17,636 nt of DNA from an uncultured Lachnospiraceae bacterium. Its GTDB lineage: Bacteria; Bacillota; Clostridia; Lachnospirales; Lachnospiraceae. The stretch spans positions 1 through 17,636 of the forward strand of contig CAMNQN010000045.1 of NCBI GenBank assembly GCA_946549155.1. The letters run 5' to 3'. The position numbers and the translations under genes are program-made. A model generated the notes under the pieces. It was not told where the DNA came from. It did no database searches and worked only from the letters and a program-made list of their open reading frames with translations. Shown piece by piece: positions 1 through 6,072 of this stretch (position 1 is the stretch's first letter; every line of letters begins with the position of its first letter).

Positions 1-1
1 C

Positions 2-82
2 ATCTTAGATTTTCTTGGTATTCGAAGCAGTTTTTCAGATGACAGTGTCGGCTCCACCCTTCCCCTTCCTGCATCCGGTTAA
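2..82 (+). CDS. Possible 3' end of an upstream gene (partial)
   Basis: A frame open from the left edge runs 26 codons and ends at TAA (80-82). The peptide begins ILDFLG and ends LPLPASG. I do not recognise it. An open run this short can occur by chance, so the only support is that it ends just where the sequence turns into an AT-rich promoter-like stretch upstream of the GntR gene, which is a sensible place for a gene to stop. No convincing terminator hairpin with a T-run follows it. Sequence to the left of the window would settle whether it is real. Confidence 0.25.
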   Translation: MLDFLGIRSSFSDDSVGSTLPLPASG

Positions 83-156
83 TTAACAAAACACGAACAA
101 AGCAAAACAGACGTGAATGGTTATAATATTGCGTCACCAATAGGAAATATTTTTCC

Positions 157-185
157 TTGCATTCTACGGCATTCTGTGATATTAT
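157..185 (+). promoter_or_regulatory. Sigma-A-type promoter for the GntR-family gene
   Basis: TTGCAT (157-162), a 17-nt spacer and TATTAT (180-185) give near-consensus -35 and -10 boxes. The bases TGA directly before the -10 make an extended -10 element. Transcription would start near 191-192, about 100 nt upstream of the GntR start codon. The motif match is direct; promoter activity is inferred. Confidence 0.6.
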
Positions 186-191
186 CATTTT

Positions 192-199
192 GTATATAC
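192..199. promoter_or_regulatory. Candidate HutC-type GntR operator GTATATAC
   Basis: GTATATAC is a perfect 8-bp palindrome and fits the GTMTAKAC consensus known for operators of the HutC subfamily of GntR regulators. It lies at the predicted transcription start, where a bound repressor would block initiation, and the adjacent gene encodes a HutC-type regulator. Autoregulation is therefore the natural inference. I saw only this one copy in the upstream region. Confidence 0.5.
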
Positions 200-292
200 T
201 TTCTTATTATTATCTGTGGATTTCCCACATAATTTCTCATATATCCCTGTTCATTTCAAGAATAATATGTTAAACTAAAGGAGAAGATGCTT

Positions 293-1069
293 ATGGAAGG
301 CACCGGCAAAAAACAATCACTGATACCGCTGAAGCCTGTTTACTTTCAAATTGCTACAGATATCAAGAAGCGCATTATGCGCCATGAATGGAATATAAAT
401 GAAAAATTGCCTACGGAGGTGGAATTAGCGGAACAGTACAATGTCAGCAGAATCACATTAAGACAGTCCATTGCTGAACTTGAAAAGGATGGTATATTAA
501 AAAAACAAAGGGGAAAAGGAACATTTATTGCTTCAGACCCTACGCCTTTCGTAACCGAATTACAGTATTCCCTTGTAACTTGCGATAAAATCACACAGAC
601 ACCGAATACCATTACAGCCAGAGTATTGGAGCAGACACTTATTACAGATCTTTTTCCTACCGTAGCTGAAAAGCTGCAATTAATGCCAAACGAAAGAGCC
701 GTATACATTAAACGCCTATTTTTACTGAATGATAAACCGTTGGCAATCGGACGTTCCTATATTACTTCAAAATATGTACCGAAGCTGGAATCACGTTCCC
801 TTGTCAACAATTCTATTTCAACTACTTTACAGCAGTATTATAGCCTTCTTCCTAAATATGTGGATGATTACTTTGAGGCAGTACGTGCAACTCAAGCGGA
901 ATGTTCCCTATTGGGCTGTTCCAGTGATGTTCCTCTGATATTAATTTCCGGTATCTCATACCTGCCGGATCACACTCCGCTGGAATATTCCACTGCACTT
1001 TGGTGCGGAGATTCTGTACGCTTCCATCTGCCGCTTACAAGAAACAGCCACGGTTTTATTGTTGATTGA
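293..1069 (+). CDS. GntR-family (HutC/UTRA type) transcriptional regulator
   Basis: A cytoplasmic DNA-binding regulator of about 258 aa. Residues 12-80 form the GntR winged helix-turn-helix, seen in the run LPTEVELAEQYNVSR followed by TLRQSIAELEKDGI and the wing KQRGKGTFI. The rest (about 95-250) is a UTRA effector domain, recognised by RAVYIKRLFLLNDKPLAIG and the C-terminal block PLEYS...WCGDSVRFHLPL. Family members bind a sugar phosphate, amino acid or similar small metabolite and usually repress neighbouring genes; the ligand here cannot be told. An ATG at 287 sits only 3 nt from AAAGGAG (277-283), whereas the ATG at 293 is 9 nt away, so 293 is preferred. The gene is AT-rich compared with the genes to its right. 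The downstream VOC gene, 51 nt away on the same strand, may be a target. Confidence 0.88.
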   Translation: MEGTGKKQSLIPLKPVYFQIATDIKKRIMRHEWNINEKLPTEVELAEQYNVSRITLRQSIAELEKDGILKKQRGKGTFIASDPTPFVTELQYSLVTCDKITQTPNTITARVLEQTLITDLFPTVAEKLQLMPNERAVYIKRLFLLNDKPLAIGRSYITSKYVPKLESRSLVNNSISTTLQQYYSLLPKYVDDYFEAVRATQAECSLLGCSSDVPLILISGISYLPDHTPLEYSTALWCGDSVRFHLPLTRNSHGFIVD

Positions 1070-1120
1070 TTCAACTTCCATTTTTCAGGAAACAGCATTA
1101 TGAGCATCAGGAGGGAAACT

Positions 1121-1522
1121 ATGCGGCCTGTTATTGACCATATCCACATCACAGTGGAAGATATAGAACGAGCGGAAAGGTTTTATGATAAATTGCTGCC
1201 ATTGTTAGGATTTGATCTTTCCTTAAAGGAACAGGATAGTGTTCCGGAACACGAATACAGAATTGTGGAATACCATAACCACAATTTTTCAATCGGGTTG
1301 GTGAACCAAAGAAACGCGTATAAAAATGAAAAACTGAGTCGGAGAAAAGCTGGTGCGCTGCACCATCTGGCTTTCCATGCTGACAGTCCGGCCGAAGTAG
1401 ATTCTCTCTATTCGAAAATCAGAGAAATCCCTGCACAAATTATTCATGCCCCACAGTATTATCCTGAATATTGTCCGGATTATTATGCTCTGTTTTTCAA
1501 GGATTCCGAGGGTATTGAATAG
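1121..1522 (+). CDS. VOC-family (glyoxalase fold) protein, C-terminus cut by in-frame TAG
   Basis: The vicinal-oxygen-chelate fold is clear: IDHIHITVEDIERAERFY at the N-terminus, GALHHLAFHADS in the middle, and YYALFFKDSEGIE at the end. Such proteins bind a metal and act as lyases, dioxygenases or thiol transferases; the substrate is unknown. Likely metal ligands are His7 and His82. The third ligand is normally a Glu in a closing 'GI-x-x-EIV' strand. Here that strand follows directly after a TAG (1520-1522): the same frame continues EIVSFGREHYFP to a TGA at 1559-1561. The visible product is 133 aa; read through, it would be 146 aa. The start at 1121 has AGGAGGG 5 nt upstream, better than the ATG at 1100. 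It is probably co-transcribed with the GntR gene. It may be a recent pseudogene, a strain polymorphism or a sequencing error. Confidence 0.75.
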   Translation: MRPVIDHIHITVEDIERAERFYDKLLPLLGFDLSLKEQDSVPEHEYRIVEYHNHNFSIGLVNQRNAYKNEKLSRRKAGALHHLAFHADSPAEVDSLYSKIREIPAQIIHAPQYYPEYCPDYYALFFKDSEGIE

Positions 1523-1635
1523 GAAATTGTCAGCTTCGGCAGAGAGCACTACTTTCCCTGAAGAAATCCAGCTTACGTGCAATGCCTGCCATTGGGCAGA
1601 AGTCATTTGGGAATATTGGGAATACGCTGACGTCC

Positions 1636-1671
1636 AAAAAGCGGGGCAGGTCACAGTCTGACCTGCCCCGC
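1636..1671 (-). terminator. Rho-independent terminator of ppdK
   Basis: A perfect 13-bp inverted repeat (1641-1653 with 1659-1671, loop CAGTC) is very GC-rich. On the - strand it is followed directly by TTTTT (complement of 1636-1640), as an intrinsic terminator requires. It begins 21 nt after the ppdK stop. On the + strand no T-run follows, so termination of the convergent VOC transcript here would be weaker. Confidence 0.9.
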
Positions 1672-1692
1672 CGGGACGATTCTTAAAAAATT

Positions 1693-4317
1693 CTATTTTT
1701 CCGCGATGGCCGCCTGCGCTGCCGCCAACCGGGCGATGGGTACACGGAACGGGGAGCAGGACACATAGTCCAGGCCCAGCTTATGGCAAAATTCCACAGA
1801 CGCGGGGTCTCCGCCGTGCTCGCCGCAGATACCGATATGCAGATTCGGATTTACCGGTTTTCCAAGCTTGATGGCCATCTCCATCAGCTTTCCTACGCCG
1901 GTCTGGTCCAGCTTCGCGAAGGGGTCATTCTCGAAAATCTTCGCGTTGTAATATGCGTTCAGGAACTTGCCCGCATCGTCACGGGAGAAGCCGTAGCACA
2001 TCTGCGTCAGATCGTTGGTGCCAAAGCAGAAGAAATCCGCTTCCTTCGCGATCTCATCCGCCGTCAGCGCCGCTCTCGGGATCTCAATCATGGTACCTAC
2101 CTGATATTTCAGATCCGCACCGGCCGCTGCGATCTCCGCATCCGCAGTTTCCACCACAACTTTTTTCACATATTTCAGCTCTTTATTATCGCCTACCAAC
2201 GGAATCATGATTTCCGGACATACGCTCCAGTCCGGATGTGCCTTCTGCACATTGATAGCGGCGCGAATCACGGCCTGAGTCTGCATCCTGGCAATCTCCG
2301 GATAGGTAACAGCCAGACGGCAGCCACGATGACCCATCATGGGATTAAACTCATGGAGGGAGTCGATGATGGCCTTAATTACATCCACACTCTTGCCCTG
2401 GGCCTCTGCCAGCTTCTCGATATCCGCTTCCTCCGTGGGAACGAACTCATGCAGAGGCGGATCCAGGAAACGGATCGTCACAGGTTTCCCCTCCAGAGCC
2501 TCGTACAGCTTCTCAAAATCACTCTGCTGTTCCGGCAGAATCTTGGCCAGCGCTTCCTCTCTCTCCTCCACAGTCTCGGAGCAGATCATCTCCCGGAACG
2601 CCTCGATACGGTTTCCTTCAAAGAACATATGCTCTGTACGGCAAAGGCCGATGCCCTCCGCCCCCAGCTCTCTCGCTTTCTTCGCGTCCGCCGGGGTGTC
2701 CGCGTTGGTCCGCACGCTCAGCCTGCGGTATTTGTCCGCCCATCCCATGATTCTGCCGAACTCTCCGGAAATGGTGGCGTCCACGGTGGGAATCACACCG
2801 TCGTAGATACAGCCGGTGGAACCGTCCAGGGACAGCCAGTCGCCCTCATGGTATTCCTTGCCTGCCAGAGTAAATCTCTTATTTGCCTCATCCATCACAA
2901 TGTCGCCGCAGCCGGATACGCAGCACTCACCCATACCGCGGGCAACCACCGCCGCATGGCTGGTCATGCCGCCGCGGACAGTAAGAATACCCTGAGCGGC
3001 CTTCATGCCCTCAATATCCTCCGGAGAGGTTTCCAGACGAACCAGAACCACCTTCTCGCCTCTGAGCGCCCAGGCCTTGGCATCTTCCGCAGTGAATACA
3101 ATCTGTCCGCAGGCAGCTCCCGGGGATGCTCCCAGGGCTCTTCCCGCCGGCACCGCCACCTTCAGGGCAGCGGCATCAAACTGGGGATGCAGCAGCGTGT
3201 CCAGATTCCGGGGATCAATCATGGCTACCGCCCTTTCCTCGGTGATCATGCCCTCGTCCACCAGATCACAGGCAATCTTCAGCGCAGCCTTGGCTGTTCT
3301 CTTGCCGTTACGGGTCTGAAGCATATACAGCTTTCTGTCCTCAATGGTAAACTCCATATCCTGCATATCCCGGTAATGGTTTTCCAGGATGCTGCAGATC
3401 TTTGTAAACTGCTCGAATACTTCCGGCATCACTTCCGCAAGCTGCTGAATCTTCTGGGGAGTACGAACGCCGGCAACCACATCCTCGCCCTGGGCATTCA
3501 GCAGAAATTCTCCCATCAGATGCTTTTCGCCGGTGGCCGGGTCACGGGTAAAGGCCACACCGGTACCGGAGGTATCACCCATGTTTCCGAAGGCCATCAT
3601 CTGTACGTTGACAGCGGTGCCCCAGGAATAGGGAATATCATTATCGCGGCGGTATACATTGGCTCTGGGGTTGTCCCAGGAACGGAATACGGCTTTGATG
3701 GCTCCCATCAGCTGTTCCTTCGGATCTGTGGGGAAGTCTTCGCCAATCTTAGCCCTGTACTCTGCCTTAAACTGATCGGCCAGCTCCTTCAGATTCTCCG
3801 CCGTCAGCTCGGTATCCTGAGTTACGCCCTTTTCCGCTTTCATTTTGTCGATGAGCTCTTCAAAATATTTCTTGCCCACCTCCATAACCACATCGGAGTA
3901 CATCTGAATGAATCTTCTGTAGCAGTCCCAGGCCCAGCGGGGATTACCGGATTTGGCAGCCAATACCTCCACCACCTCTTCATTGAGGCCCAGGTTCAAA
4001 ATGGTGTCCATCATACCCGGCATGGATGCCCTGGCACCAGAACGAACGGAAACTAAAAGAGGGTTCTCCTTATCCCCGAATTTCTTTCCGGTCACACCCT
4101 CCATCTTCACAATGGCTTCCATAATCTGAGCCATAATTTCCTCATTAATTTTTCTTCCGTCTTCGTAATACTGTGTGCAGGCCTCTGTCGTGATGGTGAA
4201 TCCCTGCGGTACGGGAAGTCCAAGGCTGGTCATTTCTGCGAGGTTGGCCCCTTTGCCGCCCAAGAGATTACGCATACCTGCGTTTCCTTCCGTGAACATA
4301 TAAACCCATTTTGCCAT
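1693..4317 (-). CDS. ppdK: Pyruvate, phosphate dikinase
   Basis: Interconverts PEP + AMP + PPi and pyruvate + ATP + Pi (EC 2.7.9.1) in the cytoplasm. In fermentative anaerobes it usually runs toward pyruvate as a PPi-using replacement for pyruvate kinase. The 874-aa product has the same length as the well-studied Clostridium symbiosum enzyme as I remember it, and starts MAKWVYMFTEGNAGMRNLLGGKG. The order is an N-terminal ATP-grasp nucleotide domain, a central swivelling domain with the phospho-accepting His454 in GGMTSHAAVVARGMG, and a C-terminal PEP/pyruvate TIM barrel ending with GICGEHGG, where Cys831 is the catalytic acid. AGGAGG at 4328-4333 is 10 nt from the ATG at 4317 but only 1 nt from an upstream in-frame ATG at 4326, so 4317 is chosen. 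It has its own promoter, a structured leader and a strong terminator, so it is probably monocistronic. Confidence 0.97.
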   Translation of the reverse strand: MAKWVYMFTEGNAGMRNLLGGKGANLAEMTSLGLPVPQGFTITTEACTQYYEDGRKINEEIMAQIMEAIVKMEGVTGKKFGDKENPLLVSVRSGARASMPGMMDTILNLGLNEEVVEVLAAKSGNPRWAWDCYRRFIQMYSDVVMEVGKKYFEELIDKMKAEKGVTQDTELTAENLKELADQFKAEYRAKIGEDFPTDPKEQLMGAIKAVFRSWDNPRANVYRRDNDIPYSWGTAVNVQMMAFGNMGDTSGTGVAFTRDPATGEKHLMGEFLLNAQGEDVVAGVRTPQKIQQLAEVMPEVFEQFTKICSILENHYRDMQDMEFTIEDRKLYMLQTRNGKRTAKAALKIACDLVDEGMITEERAVAMIDPRNLDTLLHPQFDAAALKVAVPAGRALGASPGAACGQIVFTAEDAKAWALRGEKVVLVRLETSPEDIEGMKAAQGILTVRGGMTSHAAVVARGMGECCVSGCGDIVMDEANKRFTLAGKEYHEGDWLSLDGSTGCIYDGVIPTVDATISGEFGRIMGWADKYRRLSVRTNADTPADAKKARELGAEGIGLCRTEHMFFEGNRIEAFREMICSETVEEREEALAKILPEQQSDFEKLYEALEGKPVTIRFLDPPLHEFVPTEEADIEKLAEAQGKSVDVIKAIIDSLHEFNPMMGHRGCRLAVTYPEIARMQTQAVIRAAINVQKAHPDWSVCPEIMIPLVGDNKELKYVKKVVVETADAEIAAAGADLKYQVGTMIEIPRAALTADEIAKEADFFCFGTNDLTQMCYGFSRDDAGKFLNAYYNAKIFENDPFAKLDQTGVGKLMEMAIKLGKPVNPNLHIGICGEHGGDPASVEFCHKLGLDYVSCSPFRVPIARLAAAQAAIAEK

Positions 4318-4501
4318 GTTACACATACCTCCTAATTTGTCATAGTCTTACCCGCGCTTCCCTGCCGGGATACATCCCCGCAGGTACGCCGGCGCTATGA
4401 TCAACCCGTCAAAACACCGCTTCTGTTTGTGAAATTTTTATCTTGCCTATGGACAGCAAAAACAGGCCCACAGCAGCGGTCTTTTGACGGGTCAATCATA
4501 G
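4318..4501 (-). ncRNA. Structured 5' leader of ppdK mRNA (candidate cis-regulatory RNA)
   Basis: From the predicted start point (about 4500) to the ppdK ATG there are roughly 180 nt. The first 107 nt form one long hairpin: 4470-4501 pairs with 4395-4426 (32-nt arms, 43-nt loop). In the ppdK-sense RNA only two positions fail to pair, and two others are G-U wobbles that would be A-C mismatches in the opposite strand, so the fold suits this strand. The loop can form a smaller helix of GCCTGT with ATAGGC. A second hairpin occupies 4361-4384 (CCTGCGGGGAT with ATCCCGGCAGG, one mismatch). CTATGA at 4340-4345, just upstream of the Shine-Dalgarno, repeats the outer strand at 4496-4501 and could compete for TCATAG at 4395-4400. 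No T-run follows either hairpin, so control of translation or mRNA stability fits better than termination. I do not recognise a known class. Confidence 0.5.
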
Positions 4502-4505
4502 TTAT

Positions 4506-4533
4506 ATTGTAACATATCTAACATCATCGTCAA
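4506..4533 (-). promoter_or_regulatory. ppdK promoter
   Basis: On the - strand TTGACG (4533-4528), a 16-nt spacer and TACAAT (4511-4506), preceded by TGT, give a near-consensus extended -10 promoter. The start point would fall at about 4499-4500, at the base of the long leader hairpin. This agreement between promoter geometry and hairpin position strengthens both calls. Confidence 0.65.
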
Positions 4534-4570
4534 GAAAATTAAACAGACTTTTTGTATTTTTTTTCATCCA

Positions 4571-4638
4571 TTTGTCATTTTAATTCAATAGGTATCCAAA
4601 TATGTCATTTTATATGGATATTTTTCACAAAAATGACA
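4571..4638. repeat. Three copies of TGTCATTTT upstream of the ppdK promoter
   Basis: TGTCATTTT occurs at 4573-4581 and 4603-4611 in the same orientation, exactly 30 bp apart, and inverted at 4630-4638. They lie about 75 to 140 bp upstream of the predicted ppdK start point, a position suited to regulator binding. The background is AT-rich, so chance recurrence is possible, though a 9-mer containing GTCA three times in 66 bp is uncommon. Confidence 0.35.
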
Positions 4639-4649
4639 CTGTGTTTCAT
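4605..4649 (-). CDS. Possible 14-aa peptide ORF upstream of ppdK
   Basis: A short frame MKHSVIFVKNIHIK starts at an ATG (4649-4647) placed 7 nt after a good Shine-Dalgarno AAAAGGAG (4664-4657) and stops at TGA (4607-4605). It lies between the hairpin after pfp and the ppdK promoter, so it would be translated only from a transcript reading through from pfp or from an unseen promoter. There is no homology support. The ribosome binding site is the only reason to list it. Confidence 0.2.
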   Translation of the reverse strand: MKHSVIFVKNIHIK

Positions 4650-4671
4650 ATATCTTCTCCTTTTACGACAA

Positions 4672-4723
4672 GAACCGCCGCAAAACGCACAGCTAAAATT
4701 CCCTGTGCACTCTGCGACGGTTC
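4672..4723 (-). terminator. Compound hairpin downstream of pfp (weak terminator candidate)
   Basis: On the - strand GAACCGTCGCA (4723-4713) pairs with TGCGGCGGTTC (4682-4672) over 11 positions with one G-U wobble, and an inner GCACAG/CTGTGC helix fills the loop. It begins 23 nt after the pfp stop. The tail reads TTGTCG, a poor U-tract, so it may be an imperfect terminator or an RNA 3'-end stabiliser. The wobble favours folding on the pfp-sense strand. Confidence 0.4.
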
Positions 4724-4745
4724 CATCCTGTCAATCACAAAACCT

Positions 4746-5987
4746 TTATTTCGCCACAACCTTTTTCAGATGTACAAATCTGGGCAGTGAATTTTCCTTC
4801 TTCATCTGAATCTCACCCTGGATCAGCGGCAGCGCATACGCGATATAATCGTCTGTCACATTGTTGCCCCGCTCATTGATCCATTCCACCGGAACCTTCT
4901 TCTCATAATTAGCCACGGAGGAAAGATCCAGCAGGTCGGCCTCACATTTGTAGCCGTTCTCATCACGGGTACACTTGAAGCCTACCATCTTGTCGGTCAC
5001 ACCTGCCACAGCTTCCTTCACCGCAGTCTGGCCAGCCATGAAAGACTCCTCGGAATCTGTCTGGGACGCGCAGTGCTCCGCGCATCTCTGTAGCAGAGAC
5101 AGCTCGATGGGACGAACCTTTACACCCGGGATGGCGTTCTTCACCACATCACCCAGCTTCGCAGCCAGTCCGCCCAGCTGAGCATGTCCGAAGCCGTCCG
5201 TCGCTGAGGTCTTTGCCTCGGATACGAAGGTGCCGTCCGCGTAATGGATACCCTCAGATACCGCTACAAGAACATTGTGGTTTTCGTTCCAGATTCTCTC
5301 CACATCCTCCAGGAATTCATCCATGTTGAAATCCACCTCCGGCAGGTAGATCATATCCGGGCCATAGCCGGTCACACGTGCCAGGGAAGCGGCGCCTGCC
5401 AGCCATCCGGCATGACGTCCCATGATCTCCACAATGGTCACCTGGCCCTTGTCATATACGTGCGCATCCTGATATACCTCCACCAGAGAGGTGGCGATGT
5501 ATTTTGCCGCGGAGGCAAAGCCCGGGCAGTGATCCGTTCCGAACAGGTCATTGTCGATGGTCTTGGGAATTCCCATCACCCGGCAGTCATAACCCACTTT
5601 CTTCATATATTTGGAAATCTTGTTGCAGGTATCCATGGAGTCATTTCCGCCGTTGTAGAAGAAGTAACGAACGTCGTATTTCTTGAAGATCTCCAGGATT
5701 TTTTTGTAATCGGTATCGTCCACATCCGGATCCGCGATTTTGTAACGGCAGGAGCCCAGTGCAGAGGAGGGCGTATATCTCATGTTGGCCAGTTCTTCCG
5801 GATCTTCCTCATCCATCACGTACAGCTTATCGTTCAAAACACCCACGATACCATTCGCCGCACCGTAAACCTTAGTAATCACATCAGAATCCAGGCCTGC
5901 CTTGATTGCACCGTAGCAGCTGGCGTTGATCACAGAAGACGGACCGCCGGACTGTCCAATAATCATTGCACCTCTTAATTCACTCAT
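4746..5987 (-). CDS. pfp: Pyrophosphate-dependent 6-phosphofructokinase
   Basis: Phosphorylates fructose 6-phosphate to fructose 1,6-bisphosphate using PPi rather than ATP (EC 2.7.1.90); the reaction is reversible and cytoplasmic. The 413-aa protein opens with the phosphoryl-donor loop GQSGGPSSVINAS (residues 11-23). It carries GGND at 113-116, where ATP enzymes have GGDGS, and PKTIDND at 141-147, where ATP enzymes have PGTIDND; the Asp and Lys are the accepted marks of PPi use. MGRHAGWLA and the C-terminal fructose-phosphate region are also present. TAGGAGGA precedes the ATG at a good distance. It follows glyQS by 85 nt with no clear promoter between them, so it may be read from the upstream transcript. 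ppdK, the other PPi-linked glycolytic enzyme, is next downstream. The Asp and Lys signatures make an ATP-dependent PfkA unlikely. Confidence 0.94.
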   Translation of the reverse strand: MSELRGAMIIGQSGGPSSVINASCYGAIKAGLDSDVITKVYGAANGIVGVLNDKLYVMDEEDPEELANMRYTPSSALGSCRYKIADPDVDDTDYKKILEIFKKYDVRYFFYNGGNDSMDTCNKISKYMKKVGYDCRVMGIPKTIDNDLFGTDHCPGFASAAKYIATSLVEVYQDAHVYDKGQVTIVEIMGRHAGWLAGAASLARVTGYGPDMIYLPEVDFNMDEFLEDVERIWNENHNVLVAVSEGIHYADGTFVSEAKTSATDGFGHAQLGGLAAKLGDVVKNAIPGVKVRPIELSLLQRCAEHCASQTDSEESFMAGQTAVKEAVAGVTDKMVGFKCTRDENGYKCEADLLDLSSVANYEKKVPVEWINERGNNVTDDYIAYALPLIQGEIQMKKENSLPRFVHLKKVVAK

Positions 5988-6033
5988 TTCTATTCCTCCT
6001 AACTGTTAAATAAAAATATTGGTATAGGAAACC

Positions 6034-6047
6034 GGCCCCGAAGAGCC
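6034..6047 (-). terminator. UUCG-capped hairpin between glyQS and pfp
   Basis: On the - strand GGCTC-TTCG-GGGCC makes a 5-bp stem closed by the very stable C(UUCG)G tetraloop. It lies 26 nt after the glyQS stop. The following bases GGTTTCC contain only three Ts, so it would be a weak or partial terminator, or an RNA-processing or stability element between the two genes. Confidence 0.35.
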
Positions 6048-6072
6048 TGATTTACTCTTGTTTAAAGTTTGA

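Larger units (their letters stand above)
83..292 (+). other. AT-rich intergenic region and GntR gene leader
   Basis: This stretch carries no plausible gene. It holds a lone TATAAT at 122-127 without a matching -35 element, the better promoter at 157-185, the palindrome GTATATAC at 192-199, and a small inverted repeat TGTGG-ATTTC-CCACA at 215-229 that would lie in the 5' untranslated leader. The predicted leader of the regulator mRNA is about 100 nt. Confidence 0.5.

Noticed and set aside
1446..1661. 71-codon frame overlapping the end of the VOC gene, ending in the terminator
   Set aside because: It is in another frame from the VOC gene, lacks a Shine-Dalgarno, and its last codons lie in the terminator stem. 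The VOC frame itself explains the sequence to 1561. A near-tandem TTGGGAATA repeat (1607-1624) here is too short to interpret.
1783..4056. Very long (757-codon) open frame on the + strand opposite ppdK
   Set aside because: It lies entirely antisense to an unmistakable ppdK. Its translation is low-complexity, rich in His, Arg and Gly with no family resemblance, and it has no Shine-Dalgarno. Strong codon bias in a GC-rich gene explains such shadows.
4730..4745. Perfect TTGACA on the - strand just after pfp as a promoter for the short ORF
   Set aside because: No -10 box lies 16-18 nt downstream (AGTGCA or similar), and the hairpin 4672-4723 occupies the spacer.
4552..4809. 85-codon + strand frame between ppdK and pfp
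   Set aside because: It overlaps the 3' end of pfp and the ppdK upstream region, has no ribosome binding site, and reads as translated AT-rich spacer.
5244..5978. 244-codon open frame antisense to pfp
   Set aside because: Shadow of pfp codon usage; no ribosome binding site and no recognisable domain.
5988..6033. Separate promoter for pfp
   Set aside because: TATACC and TATTTT were the best -10 candidates but neither has a -35 box at acceptable spacing.
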